Of a DNA stretch of 64,000 nucleotides, positions 10,896 to 23,795 are shown piece by piece (positions within the stretch are counted from its first letter, which is position 1; each line of letters opens with the position of its first letter). The translations under genes and the position numbers were made by a program. The stretch comes from Marsupella aquatica (Eukaryota > Marchantiophyta). The stretch is from the NCBI GenBank assembly GCA_973895155.1, contig OZ316893.1, positions 21,824,001-21,888,000 on the forward strand, in the 5' to 3' direction. The notes under the pieces were generated by a model that was not told the origin of the DNA, made no database searches, and saw nothing but the letters and a program-made list of their open reading frames with translations.

Positions 10896-13330
10896 TGTCG
10901 GAGAAATCGAGCGATACACTGAAATCAAGCTGCACAAATTATCGTGCTTCTGAGTTCGAAGGAAATCCTCTCAACTGAACAATACTCCAATTCCTCTTTG
11001 TCGACGACGCTCTGGAGACAGCGAATGCGGAAGTGAATGGCTGACGAGGATGGGAAGCTCGTTGGATCCAGCTCGATCGATGGAGCTTCTACTAAATGGG
11101 ACAGGACAGTGAGGAGAGCTGACAGAGGAACGGATGCAGTACCGTATTGTGTACAGTCACGACGAAGAGCTGCAGCTAACATAAGTGTATTATCACAACC
11201 AACAAAGCTATATATAACACATCCTAGGAAGTAAATACATATATAACACATTCCTCGAATGGATTTTTTTACATATATAACACATTGCCCCCAAAGAACA
11301 AAAAGCCACAAATTCCAAAAAGAATATACGTTAAAGAAAAGCTTATATAAAGCACCCAAGATCAAAAAGAGTCAAACCGGAAAAATGTGAACAAAAGAAA
11401 TCAATGAACAAAAAGGGTCAAACCAGAAAGATATATATAACATTACCAGAGAACACAAAAGAGCCAAAAGTGTTGAACCAAAAAATATGTTATAGCAAAA
11501 AGAGTGCCAAATATCAAAAAGTGTCAAACTGGAAAGATATATGTAACACTTTTAAAGAACAGAAAATGCCAAATGTCAAATGAATCCAGCTAGAAAGACA
11601 TAGAAAACACTGCTATATATATATAACATTGCCAATGGACAAAAAACACTGAAATGGGAGATCCTGAACGCCAGAAAACCCAATGAAAGGAAACAACAAG
11701 GGAAAACTCAAGAAGCCCACATAACCAAGTAAGCTCGAGAGGTCTCCAACAAGGGAAAATGAAGAGGACCTTGACTGTACACAATACAACACAGTAAATC
11801 TGCATAAGTGCACCATGACAAGTGCAATCCCTCATTTAGTGCACTGGAGGAGCTTCTTCCCTAAAATTTACTGTGGAAACTGCAATTCACTGTTTACAAG
11901 TGCAAATCAGTCCTCACTGGAAGAGAAAGTTATAAATGGCGAGAACTTTCATCCATAAGTGCAGAGGGAGCACAACATTAATTTGTTGATAAGTGTTTGA
12001 GGATTTTTCAAAGAGTACTGGTTGAAGTAATACAAAACATATTCATTGGCCCTGTACACATATCCCATGATACCTTAGGACCATTGTCCCTTCTGGGATA
12101 GTCTTGCATGACAAGCAATACCATACGGATTTGTTAACTGTCTCAATACACTATCCTCAAACATTATCTATGTCAAACTTGGTAATTACAATGTTTTCAA
12201 AGCCTTTTGTGTAAGGTAAAGCCCTCAGGAAGCAAAAGGTGAAGGTGGATTTCTAGTGCAAAAGGAGACGAGGTCCTGGGACCCGCCCTGGGACAGTTTG
12301 CATGACCCTTTCCATGCCTTCTGTGTTTGCAGCATTTCTCTTTCTCTCATGTGTAGAAGGCCTACCCTCAGTCTGGCAGTATGTGCACCGCTCCACCATG
12401 TCCCAAAGCCCTACTAACCGCAGTCAAGTTTAGGTAACTGCCAAAGGTTAACCCTCGCCATGATTGGCTCATGTCAGCCACAATCATGCCTAACTCACAA
12501 TGAATCTGAAATAGAAAGGTAAACATCTATGGTCAAATCGTAGATGTCTGATTTCTGATCTAACGGATCCTGATGAGTCGTTACTGCCTCCTCCTTTGCA
12601 GCAGTGGTGCTCTTGCCATTGTTAGCTTCTTCTTTGCAATCCATTTGGGACAATAGTCTGAGCACTTGCATGTGGAAGGGATTGCTTGCATTTTGGAGTT
12701 GGGATACACCTCCTTAGCAGTCATTGCTCACCCCCTTCAGCAGAATGCAATTCTCTTTAATATGCTCATCTACTCGCTCTTCTACTTGCTCCTTCTTAGG
12801 TTCTTCATGTGGTGCTGTAGTAAGAATTTAGATTATAAGGAGGACAAATCATAAATAAAGTCACAAGCGGAAATATTTGGGATTTGTTTTTTATTAACTC
12901 AAACATGAAGCTCCCATGACATTGAACGTTATCCAAAATGCTTGGATTAATTTCGGAACCTTGGATGAAATCTCAATAGATATTAAAATGTGCTCTAATA
13001 ACGCTTCCTGTTTCTACGTTTTGTAGGGTATTAAATTTATATATGTAACTCCCAGCAAGGCCGGGTGAAAAGTGCATACTCTTTCGTTATTTATGATACA
13101 AAGTACATATCCTTTCCATTTGGGCATTTTGTTGAAAATTAAAATATTTTTTATTACTTGAATGGACGATAAGGATCGATGTACAATGATGTTATGAGGG
13201 CCCATCTTCCTGGGTCACAATTGTTCTGTGTGAAATCCAGAATTTAATTAGTTTTCGGGCACAGAATCTTCGCTGGACTTGGGTTCTCGCCACCTGTTTC
13301 AGTTGCCCGCTTTGAGTTGGTACAGTCTAC
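10896..13330. other. AT-rich region with degenerate TA-rich repeats, no gene
   Basis: From about 11200 to 11640 a loose repeat recurs, with caaaaagagtcaaac-like and gatatatataaca-like parts. Further on there is no recognisable coding or RNA feature. Open frames here lack family motifs. Confidence 0.5.
11209..11218 (-). promoter_or_regulatory. Candidate TATA box for the CAD gene
   Basis: The reverse strand reads tatatatag about 315 bases before the CAD start codon. The whole area is rich in TA runs, so this is only a candidate. Confidence 0.25.
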
Positions 13331-13800
13331 CATGTGCAGCTAGATGCCCCAAGACTGCACTTATCCATGCAATATATTATTAGGGCATGGGATATGCTTT
13401 ATGTGTTTTTCCATATGTGCATGGTTCCACTACCCAATAAGTACATGGGAAATCACGTATATACTTTCTGATAATAATGGACTCCCGGCTCATGTCTTGA
13501 GCCTGCATCCTTAATGATTCAATTCCTTCATGATTCAATTGGATAAGTGCATGAAATTACTTTATATAATTGTCTATTGCACTTATCAATAAATGCTCTT
13601 GTGCATGTGTACACTTAATATAGACAGACACTTAGCACGTATCTGACATTTAGTGAGGGTCGAGCTGCAGGTATACATACTGCTTCTTTTTGTGCATTAC
13701 CCAAAGGAAAGCAATGTAAGACAGTAGGGGACTACACAACCAGGCTGCACTTAACCACAAAGTGCACTTACACACTGCACCTATGCACAGTGGAACGTAG
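13331..13800. repeat. Region enriched in ATAAGTGCA / TGCACTTAT motifs
   Basis: The nonamer occurs at 13356 (reverse), 13543 and 13578 (reverse), with near matches at about 13740. Further copies lie at 11804 and 11955. The same motif is dense in the insertion at 23.8-24.4 kb, so both may belong to one dispersed repeat family. Confidence 0.5.
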
Positions 13801-14305
13801 TTCAATGAAAAGCCAGAATTATATATATATATATCAAAGTGACAGAAAACAGAATTGCCAACCGGGGAGACATGGTCTCAAAGGCAAGGCAACCCAATGA
13901 AGGGAAGGGAAAAAGGCCGCAAGAAGACCAAAGGGGGCAAACTGGCCAAAATGTCCTCCACACCAAATGTGATTCAACTCGGGAATCAAATGTTTTTCGA
14001 TGCTTGACCAACCAGATATATCAATTTAATTATGTAGCTTAGGTTGTTTTCGTGGTCTTGCATGGAAAGAAATACACCTATCAAGAAAAAGTCATTTGGA
14101 GCACGCAACATAGGGTAGCTCACATTGTCACCCTTTAAGCCATGGAACATATTAGGGAAGCTGACTAGACAGGACTATACACAGTCATCTTTAGAGCATT
14201 CAAGTATTCAACATAGGGGTAGCTCAATTAGTCATCTTGCGAGCATGGCCCATAGGGTATAAGTCATCTTTGGAGAATACGTGGAACGTAGGGTAGCTGG
14301 CTAAA
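13801..14305. other. Intergenic with TA microsatellite and loose repeats
   Basis: A short AT run near 13820 is followed by non-coding sequence. From 14100 a degenerate motif (gggtagctcac, gtcatctttggagcat) recurs up to 14480. Confidence 0.5.
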
Positions 14306-14391
14306 GGGGACTATACCCAGTCATCGTGAGAGCATGCAACCTAGGGTAGGGGACTATACCCAGTCATCGTGAGAGCATGCAACCTAGGGTA
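14306..14391. repeat. Exact 43-bp direct duplication
   Basis: A 43-base unit starting ggggactatacccagtcatc at 14306 is repeated at once at 14349 with no visible change, within a longer field of diverged copies. Confidence 0.9.
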
Positions 14392-14524
14392 GCTCACTTA
14401 GTCATGAGCAGGGAATATAGGGTCTAGTCATCTTTGGAGCATGGAACGTAGCGCAGCTGACGAGAGAGGACTATACAACCAGGGATACTTAGTTTGAATT
14501 TCTTTTGGTGAATAAAGATGTTGT

Positions 14525-14536
14525 GGGGGGGGGGGG
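14525..14536 (+). repeat. Homopolymer run of 12 G
   Basis: Twelve consecutive G residues. It is seen directly, but its length may be unreliable in assembled sequence. Confidence 0.9.
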
Positions 14537-14730
14537 TAGGTGTTGACCAACTTGCTAAAAAGGGCCAAACAAGGTACAATGGAGTAAAAGCAAAAATGAC
14601 AATAGTGTTTTTCCTTTCAAAAAGCGACCGTGCTTGCAATGTAGTCCAATGTTACGGCAACAAAGACCAGTTGGGCATAGAGAAAAACAAACCCAAAACA
14701 AGGGAGTAAAAAGATCCACTCCAATACTAG

Positions 14731-15189
14731 TGTGAACATCTAAATAATGGTGCACTAGTGTAGTAATTGAGTATGTAGTCAGTGAGATTAACACTAATTA
14801 ACACTAATTCATAAGTAGACCCTGAAAATATTAGATATTGCTCTAGTCTTGTGACTCATGAGCTAATTACAGTTAGATTAACTCGGGTTAGGACTTAGCT
14901 AATGTTAGCGATAGTGCTATTGTGCATTAGCCAGAGCTGATGCCAGACTCTGGTGAAACTTAGCTTCATTGTTACGGAGCTAATTGAGAGATAGGGAGAG
15001 CTTGTGCTGTGAATGCTTGGTATGGCCGGTCGGCCTAGAGTGCAATAAATCTCTTGTGTGTTCCCGTGGACGTAGCCTCATGTGGAGGTGAACCACGTAT
15101 CTCTCTGTGTCGATTATTGTGCGTTGAATGGTTCATGGGCTTGTCGTTACGAATGTCGTCTATGCTCAACAGAAAATTGGTGCTTTCAA
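14731..15189 (+). mobile_element. Probable LTR end with adjacent primer-binding-site-like motif
   Basis: A stretch starting tgtgaacatc (or tgtagtaatt at 14759) ends in caaca at 15171. It contains aataaa at about 15042 as a poly-A signal. Six bases later lies tggtgctttcaa, which starts with the TGG expected to pair with a tRNA CCA end. This matches the layout of an LTR followed by a primer binding site. No integrase, reverse transcriptase or second LTR was found, so it is a remnant. The left boundary is uncertain. Confidence 0.35.
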
Positions 15190-15671
15190 ATTAGTGTTAG
15201 AGTAGTGTAGGTTTTTGGTCTTCCATTATCCAACTCCTCACCTAGCCATAGACCTCATTAAACATAATCTGAGGGTACTCCTTAGATCTAGGAAGGTTTG
15301 AGGATCAAAAAGTGATCTAGGAAAATTAGATAACTAATATTCCTAATATCTTCTCGGCTACACAAGGTGATACTTGCCACACTTGTAAAAACAAAAAAAA
15401 ACCTTCAAAACTAAAACGGGGTCTGTCACGTATCCCACGGTAGGTAGTAAAAATAATACAATTATATTCTCAATACACAAATGAAATAAGGGAACGTGAT
15501 GATAGAATTACAGAGGAAATTGCTACCTAGGCTCTTTGGTCAGAGACATACTTTAGTTTAGACTAAGAAGAACTCTGAGTTTTGTGAAGGACACTCTGGG
15601 ACTGCTGATGGGATTTGGTATGGGATCTCTTACATAGAAAGCTTATTGATTCCATCTCCTTACTGCTGATG
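15190..15671. other. Intergenic between LTR-like remnant and array
   Basis: No gene recognised. It may include a short piece of retroelement internal sequence. Confidence 0.4.
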
Positions 15672-17337
15672 ACATATGCCACGTTATGCTCACGGAATGT
15701 TCCAGGCAAGGTGTTGGTTGAAAACAGGCAGACATGAATTCCCCGGAAGTTTCTTTGAAAAAGATAGAGAAATTACTACACAAAATCCTATTCCCAGCTG
15801 CCTTGTAATCGTTTGCCAACTGAGTCGAGGCTGGGTTTGCTTACCCCGATAGCTTTGTGGTCGATTACTGGAAACAGAACCTAAAATAACGGAAAACACT
15901 GGATCTGGAATCCTTTACTCGGGTTTTTATTTCTCCAAGCGAGGCGAGAAGCGAGGTGACAAGTGCAATTTCTCACAGGCCGTTTACAGTTTGCCAGCAA
16001 ATACAATGAAGGTATTAGCGCCTATCTATCCGCCAGTCCAGCACGCAGCCAAGCCCCAATCAAATGATGAGAAATTTCATCTTTAGCCATAGAAAAATGT
16101 CAGCTCTTCGCTTCGGTTCGAGTTGATCAAGTTGTCCACGTCCATTTGAATGGGAGTAGGGCTCAAGGATTTTTCCTGCTCCTGAAGTCCATCGTTACCG
16201 CTTGGCCTGGTCCTTCCATTATGTAGGTCCGACTGTCTATCCCTTCCAAAACATCCAAATTGGTAATTGTCCCATCATCCTCAAGGCAATAGGATGTGTG
16301 ATTGTGTAGATTGGGTGTGCACGTTTATCTCACACTTTTGTTGTACACACTTCCACTGCTGCTTGCAAGTTTGTGTTCATTCTATCTCCAGTGTTGGTGT
16401 CTCCTTCCTTGTTTCGGTTTCCCGATCTTCAGTCTTACTCTATCTCCATTATTGCTGTCGGCCTTCTCGTTCTCCCAATGTTGCTGTCGATCTGTCCTCT
16501 TCCTGGCCCCAAGTGGAATTCCTGCTTTGTGGCTTGTTCACCAGCGCCTCATTACTTTTTTCGTAAGAATTGCAATTGGACTTGAAAGCTCCACAATACT
16601 TTCCTTGCTTCGAACGAAGCGGACGTTAAAAGTCCTGGCAGCTTTTTGGCAACATCTTGTGAATTTATGAGCGCTCGTTCCAAGTTGAAAGTCGAGTTCG
16701 TTTTTGTGTTTTCGTGGTGGACTATGCCCTGGAGTCGAGATTGAGCAGACTGATGCGCATAGCTGGGCGGCACTGGCTACCGACGAGCCTAAGGCGGTGC
16801 CGGTTATCTAGTAGGATGAGATGCGGGGTCCAATGGAATCGGGGGGGGCTTAAGGAAATGGCTTTCTACTGGAGCCTTTTGCAGTCGGAGATAATTCTCT
16901 TGGAATGTGAATAAGGTGGGACGAACTCTCGAGGGAACCGATCCGACATTCATTGTGAAGAAGGGTAGTGAGTCCGAAACAGACGATAATCGTGATGATC
17001 TTAGCAATGTGTGATTCTTCCTCACTCCTGGCTTGTCAGCAAACATGCTGGGCATACCTATCCCGGTTATACGGAGTAGGTTGATTTCTAAGGCACGACT
17101 CAACACCTGCAGGACTCCAATGAGCAAAATGACGACGATGACCTCTGTCTCAGGGTCCCCATCCTCAATCACGACAGTGCGCAGGCAACCAGTCTAGCTC
17201 CATGAATGCAATTTCTACAGAAAGCCATTTTCAACAATCATTCATTTCGACAGCGTATATCTTAGCTTAGAGCAACACAAGAACCCTTCAATATCATGAT
17301 AACTCACAAGTAATGAGGTTGTGATGGACAATGTAAG
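15672..17337. other. Duplicated non-coding part of unit A with a conserved hydrophobic frame
   Basis: 15672-16000 is eIF3b 3'-flank copy. 16040-16860 matches unit C at 40560-41400. Between about 16960 and 17175 the minus strand has an open frame with a hydrophobic stretch (EVIVVILLIGVLQVLS). Related text lies at 42527-42745 and about 28690-28770. It may be a 3' exon or UTR of the NLR. I do not recognise it. Confidence 0.4.
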
Positions 17338-20300
17338 CTATTTGAGGTTATAGCCCAGAAACTGTACCGACTTTGTACCAAGGGCAAAATCACTTCTATA
17401 CCCAATTTGTCCTACGCGTCCAGGTTGGACTCGGAGTGCGCGCTCAGCATCTGCCCGGGCTCCATCCTCGTCCGACAACAAGAACTTGACAAGGCCACGG
17501 TGTTTAAGGCATTCATAGTCATCTGCTTCTAGGCTGAAGGATTCGTCCAAATCTGCAAGTGCCCCTTTCAGGTCTCCTTGCATTTGTTTCGCAACGCCCC
17601 TTTCCTGCAAGCCGTGTCCTCTGTTCCCTCCTAATTCAATGAACTTACTCACGTCTGCAATCGCCCCATCAAAATCTCCTCGCTTCGCTTTCACACAACA
17701 CCTGAGCCTGTAAATCAAAGACACGGAGTCGATTTTCATCAGAAAAGAATCTATTCGCAAAGGAACCTCCTAATGATTTTGTGAGGGAAGAGATTTGAGG
17801 GTTCTATAACGACTATCCTTCTCTCTTCACAGTCTACATTACATATGTTGCTTCACAAAACTTCAGGAAACTTCCATCACAACTTGCACACAACAGAGAG
17901 CTATGCATCTGCTCTATAACTTCAAAACCACCGTCAATGATTCGCGAAAGATATTTTACTGTAAAAGATGACGACTTTCTGGAACGATGGGTAGCCGGCT
18001 GTCTTCATACAACTCAAGTGCATCCTCATAGTCGCGACGGTCTACTTGGAACGTCAATACTCGTAATGCATTTGCTGCCCACTTTTGCACTTCCCCGCTT
18101 TGATCCTTGGCCAAGAGTGCTACAAGGCTCCCAATGGCATTTGGGAGCTCGGCTATCTTGATCCTGTTTTCCCCATCTTTAGCCAAATTCCCTAATGCAA
18201 AAGCTGCCCCCACTTGTACATCCTCGCTTCGATCCTCGGCTAGGAGCGCTACAAGTCGTGCAAAGGCATTTCGGGATTTGGCTATATTGATGCTGTTTTC
18301 CACATCTACAGCCAAATTCCCTAGTGCAAAAGCTGCCCTCCCTTGTACATCCTTGCTTCGATCCTCGCCCAAGAGTGCTACAAGGCTCCCAATGGCGTCT
18401 GGGAAATCAGACATCTTGATATTGTTTTCCGCATCATGAGCGAAATTGCCAAATGGAAAACCTGCCCCCCGTAGTACATCCTCAGCTAAGAGCGCTGCAA
18501 CCTTTGCAATTGCATGTGGGAATTCGGCTAACTTGATCATGACTTCCTCATCTTGAGCCAATTTCCCTAATGCAATAGCTGCCCCTTGTTGTACACGCTT
18601 GCATCGATCCTCGGCTAAGAGCACTACAAGTCTTGCAATGGCTTTTGGGAAGTCGGCTATCTTGATCCTGTTTTTCGCATCATGAGCCAAATTGCCTATT
18701 GCAGCAGCTGCCCTCCGTTGTACATGCATTCGATCCGCTGCCAAGAGTGCTACAAGGCTCCCAATGGCATTTGGGTGTGTGGCTATCTTGATCGTGTTTT
18801 CTGCATCACCAGCCAAATTCTGTAATGCAAAAACTGCCCACTGTTGTACATCCTCGCTTCGATCCTCGCCCAAGAGTGCTACAAGGCTCCCAATGGCATT
18901 TGGGAGTTTGCCTATCTTGACCCTGTTTTCCGAATCTATAGCCAACTGCCCTAATGCAAAAGCTGCCACCTGTTGTACATACTTACTTTCATTGTGGGCC
19001 AAGAGTGCTACAAGGCTACCAACGGCATTTGGGAGTTCGGATATCTTGATCCTGACTTCTGCATCTTGAGCCAATTTCCCTAATGCAAAAGCTGCCCCTT
19101 GTTGTACATCCTCGCTTCGATCCTCGCCCAAGAGTGCTACAAGGCTCCCAATGGCATTTGGGAGTTTGGCTATCTTCATGCTGTTTTCTGCATCATCAGC
19201 CAAATTCCCTAATGCAGCAGCTGCCCACGCCTGTACCTCCGTGCTTGCATCGTCGGCCAGGAGCACCGCAAGTCTGTCCAGGGCATGTGGAATTGTTGGA
19301 AATTGGAGCTGATGACCAGAATGGTTAGCAAAAGCAAAGAAAGTAACAATGGCACTCGAAAATCAACGTGAGGTGGACTGTTGTTTGTAGCCTCTAGGAG
19401 ATCTACTAGAGCAGACAATATTCTGGGAATGGTGGGTATACGTCGATTAAAGATCACGAATTTTTGAAGGGCTTCCAATGTATGCAAAACTGTCTCCTTT
19501 GTACTTAATAATATTGACACGCTGTAGTCATCAAGCTCATGGCAGAATATGTACTTTCGGAGAATCTGCAAGGTGAAAAAGACGAACAGCCATCATTACG
19601 CAAAACAAAAAACCTGGAAAGTTAACGCAATGGAAAAAATCTTTGAGGAGCCAAGGACCATTGACATAAGCTAATTGAGAAAGTGTACTTGGTACAATAA
19701 AAAGAGAGAATGCTTGACAAATGCTAGCCAAGGACACCTGCAGACTATACTACTTTAGTTACCTGTTTAGCCAATCCATGTGATTTGTTCTTCCATTTGT
19801 CCCTGGTATCTGCATGGAGGAGCCTGACAAAGCATTTGATTCGAGCTAGGTGCAACCCCCTTTCTTCGGAAGAGTCATTCACAATCTGGGACAATGGGAT
19901 CCCTAATGACTTTGTTGCTCGGTCATGCCATTGGGCAAGTTCTTGGTCATGCCACTGGTCTTGCCCATAAAGAAGTAGCAATTCAATAAAAATGTCCTCC
20001 TCTGTGTTGCTTTCCAAGAACTTATCACGCATTGATTTCATGTCACTGCTCTTAATCATCCCAATTATACTTCACCGCATAGCATGTAATGACCAGGTCT
20101 TGGTGGCAGGGAGAGTACTCCATGAAGCATTATTACTATTGATTTCAATGAAGTTGTTGGATTGCAAGTGCATGGAGCACTGTGGAAACTGGGCCAAAGT
20201 ACCATGTTCCTTCTTGAAAAAGAGTTTGACTACCACTTCAGGAACAGGTTGGCTATCACCAACCAACAGAAGAGTTTCAGCAGGCTTTGGAAGAGAAACC

Positions 20301-21392
20301 AAAGCCATTTCCATACAAGTAAGTATGGTTTTTGGGTATGGGTCATTAAATAAAACAACACGGGAATTGTCGCTAACTTGGATGAGGTCTTCAAAATACT
20401 CTATGATGTGTTTCCATATGTCCAATTCATCAAACCCTTTGCCCTGAATACTTGCACATACATTTGTTGCCATGTTGGCAAGCACTAAAGGGAGGTGATC
20501 TGCCTTCTTAACAATTGCATCAATTGCCTCCTGCCACACACATGCGCACAGAGGTCAACTGCATGCATTGAGATTGCCTCCATTTCAGATTGTCAGTCAC
20601 AAGATTCATTTAAGTCAAAGTGATACTCAAGCAAAAGGTGTTCATTGCAATATTCTACTCCACAAGGAAAAATTTCAAAATTGTGAGCAAGGATTTTACC
20701 TGCAATGGCCCCTGCGTGATGGCTATGGGTTCCCTATATACATGGTTTAAGAGAATTTGGGATGCCTCTTCCGAAGTCGGAGGGTCCAACGTGATCTCCA
20801 CACATATAGCATCGTTCCACAGTTGTGGTATCTGGGTAGTGACTAGATATTTTAGCCCCTCCCCCGGAAACAAAAGCCTCTTTATGAGCTTGTGTTCACA
20901 TACATCATCCAGTATAATCAAAATCTCTTGATTCAAAAGCCTTCTTCTTAGCTCGGAGAGGTAATACTCAGTCATATCAAAGCCGTCTTGCATCGCTGGC
21001 AGAAGCAGCTGGTAGCCCAAACTTTTCCATAGTTTGAATAAGAGTTTAGGGAGGTCCTTGCTATCCATGTTTGGACCACATGGCAAGAAGACTACCCCGT
21101 CTTTGAATCTGCTAGTAGCCAAATCCTGGGGAGAAAGATTTTGATGTGGAACAAATTCTGGTAATTCACTTTGAATGGAGGCCCTCTGGTAATACCAAGC
21201 CAAATATCTTGCCATGCTTGTTTTCCCTTGTCCCGGTCCTCCACGGAGTGTGACTACAGGGCCTGTGGTTTTGCTCTCCAGAGCTTTCTGAACTTGAAGC
21301 ATGGTTGCCTTGAGCACCACATACTTGGGATCTTGAGGGAATGGTGACGTCAATCGTGTTACTAGACTGGTAGAGGAGCTATCAGCACCTTC
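17338..21392 (-). pseudogene. NB-ARC-armadillo-TPR receptor-like pseudogene (unit A)
   Basis: Exons on the complement are 20700-21392 (NB-ARC), 19763-20530, 17960-19565 (about ten armadillo repeats of 43 residues) and 17338-17707 (three TPR-like helical pairs, stop after GYNLK). Visible motifs are the P-loop GGPGQGKT, a kinase-2-like ILIILDDV, YLVTTQ, a GLPL-like DHLPLVLA and an MHD-like SLHAMR. NB-ARC proteins are nucleotide-switch immune receptors, and ARM and TPR repeats usually bind other proteins. Three lesions are visible against unit B: a TGA at 20072-20074 just after the MHD-like motif, a one-base deletion near 19315-19340 in the ARM exon, and loss of the upstream hydrolase exons. The TPR exon is in frame with the ARM exon here (CA|G junction). 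Confidence 0.8.
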
Positions 21393-21894
21393 CTGAATTT
21401 TTAAGCACAAAGAATATCAGCTACATTTTAAGTTCCAACATTAGCTCATACTTCATGCAAAATAATACCCGAAATCAATGTTAAGCTATATTGACGATAT
21501 TGGTAAGAATCACATTCTCGACAACGTAACAGGTACTAGGTGAGGCAATGGAAAACATTCTTTGTCCCAAGATAGTCGAAAATCGTGGTCGGTGTCCATG
21601 AAATGTCACTCTGCAAAAACCATGGAAGCAAATATCGAAACCACAGGGTTTTGATCGGCAAGCTCAACTGTTCAAAATTAAAATCAATCCGTGCTGCAAA
21701 ATAATAAAATTCTTGCAAGCTCACTGACATCAGTACGTTGAGATATCATATGATATCTCAAAGACCCAGTGAAAGATAATTAAAGTTCTCACAAGAGTCG
21801 GGACTTTTTAAATCTAGAGAAGTTCGTGAAGTAAAGCTTAAGGTGACGAGCAGACAAACAGCGAACGGGACTCCAGGCACCCTGCGCGCAGAAG

Positions 21895-22262
21895 CATGGC
21901 AGCACGTATTGAAACAACGGAGGTGGTGGGAAGGGTGATCGAAGCACCTGTGCTGCACCCGCTGAGTACATGAACATCAAGGACACTATATTGGCAATGG
22001 GTATGGGTGATCACAGCACCTTTGCGGCATCCGCTGCGGACATTGCCGACGTCAAGGAGAGTGACTACTAGGTGATGGGGAAGGCGGGAGCAAAGGTCGA
22101 GGAAGCATCTCTGCGGAAGACATGGAGGTGAAGCCCCCAGACAAAGTTGAAGCTAGCAGTAGCACCGGTGCTAAGCCAAGCTCACAACCGCGTACTGTCG
22201 GGACGAAGTGGAATGCTTTACAAAAGTTAGCAAGAAAACACTTGTGCCACTAAGGCAAAGTG
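21895..22262 (+). pseudogene. RBX1-like RING-box relic (unit A)
   Basis: The segment matches the RBX1-like relics of units B, C and D (gaagctagcagtagcacc, then a TVGTKWNAL stretch equal to the VVKRWNAL start of the RING box). It breaks off at about 22220. RBX1 is the RING subunit of cullin ubiquitin ligases. In-frame stops in the leader and the missing RING make this a dead copy. Confidence 0.65.
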
Positions 22263-23795
22263 AGTACCTACGGTCAAGTCGGTATGAGCTTCAGCGGGGA
22301 CCTCCTCACCTTTGAACCTATCCTTCAGAGTAGTTTTCTGGGGACACCCGTCTGGATATATACTAGTACTTGTTCACCTGGAGGCATTCCGAGAGGAGAC
22401 CTACGGGAATGTTTTGGTCCATGCTTGGATCGCGATTGCGTTTGCTAACCCTCTCATAGCCAGCTGGAATGCTTGCAAAAATATATACGCGAGGACGTCC
22501 AGATCAGGAAAGTAACGCACCTGATGCTCTTTGGTACTGGCTCCGTGGAGATCCATGTTTGGCACGTCCGTTCCACGACTCTCCACAGCAGGAGTATCAG
22601 ATTCAAAATCTCAAGGCGAACGCGAAGTGCCAGCCAAGCCAATTACCCCATCTGGGCACAGCCTCGATCTAATGGAGACACCAGTACGTACTGCGCACCC
22701 GAAAATGTGCTTCAGATCTGGACATTAATTAAGCATTCGATTAAGCAATTGCTTAGTTTTAGAGCACGCTCCACATCACAGAGATTGGATTCAGAGAATG
22801 CCTAGAAAATTTGTAGATACTGGACTTGCAAAAGCCAAAACCGGGAAACCCCACGCACCCAGAAAGCACCACCTTATAAAGCACAGAAAAGTGCATCTAG
22901 TATCCTAATCTGGTGACACGACGAGAACGTATGCAAAAGAAACGAGAAGTCCAGACGAGCGAAGTAAGGCACCAAAAAGGGTCTAGTGTCCGGCCAGCCG
23001 AGATTTGAGATTGGCAGGTTCTATCTTGGAGTAGCCTACCTTCAGTAGCTCGTAGACGAATAGCCGGCGAGGAAGAACCTACAAAGAGTGATCGAGTACT
23101 TCAGGCTAAGCATTGAGCGGAGCGGCGATGATCCCAATTTGGCAGGCCGTTGAGTAGGGAGGACCTTCAAACCTGACGGTCTTCAGATACTCCGTAGAAA
23201 GTGCGTAGGGCTAGGGGGGGAGAATTCCAGGTCCTGCATAGCAGAAACCGATAGTGGAGGCCATGGACCGCGGTGAACATGTGCGAGTCTGGGAATTTCT
23301 ATGAGAAATTTACAACATTTTAAACAATACCAGGAGTACGAGTAGAGCTCAAACTGCCGCACCTGATACGTGCTCGTGTCTTCACCGCGAGGATTGGCAG
23401 GTCAATCTGGTCCGAATTCTCCATATCATCAAGTCCGATTCATCAATTCTCCAAGCTAAAAAGTAGTGCTTCAGTGGGAAAGGCTCCAATCACATCAGTC
23501 ACATGCTCCGCATATTACTCAAGCGGAGTCAACCATACCCAACGCACCCTAAGTGTAGGAAACCTCTGTGATCAACCAAGAGCTTGTTTTGCAAGTTAGA
23601 GGCGTTTGTCTCCAATGTGCCTGGAGAAATGGAAAGAGAACTTCCGCGTCGAATAGCTTAGAAGTCGTCTCCCACTCGTTGCTACAGGTTTTCACGTGAC
23701 AGACCCTTCTCAGTAATTGTTGGATGACGGGACTCACATCCCTTGCTCGCATCATTATATTCATCGTCCTTCGGAAAAAGTCATGACGACGACGG
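22263..23795. other. Duplicated sequence downstream of the RBX1-like relic (unit A)
   Basis: Matches 37780-39250, 43720-45190 and 51450-52980 in the other units at moderate identity. No protein family recognised. Confidence 0.45.

Larger units (their letters stand above)
15672..23795. repeat. Segmental duplication unit A
   Basis: The unit opens with the eIF3b 3'-flank segment (catatgccacgttatgctca at about 15676) but has no eIF3b exon. It continues with the TPR/ARM/NB-ARC pseudogene on the minus strand and an RBX1-like relic on the plus strand, and ends in sequence shared with 39.0-39.25 kb and 45.0-45.2 kb. Compared with unit B it lacks the hydrolase exons. Confidence 0.8.

Noticed and set aside
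16302-16670. Leu/Cys-rich 122-codon plus-strand frame
   Set aside because: Derives from CT-rich sequence. The unit C equivalent shifts frame, so coding constraint is not supported.
18107-19069. Plus-strand open frames opposite the unit A ARM exon
   Set aside because: They mirror the 43-codon repeat on the other strand. The minus strand shows true armadillo residues and splice sites, so these are antisense shadows.
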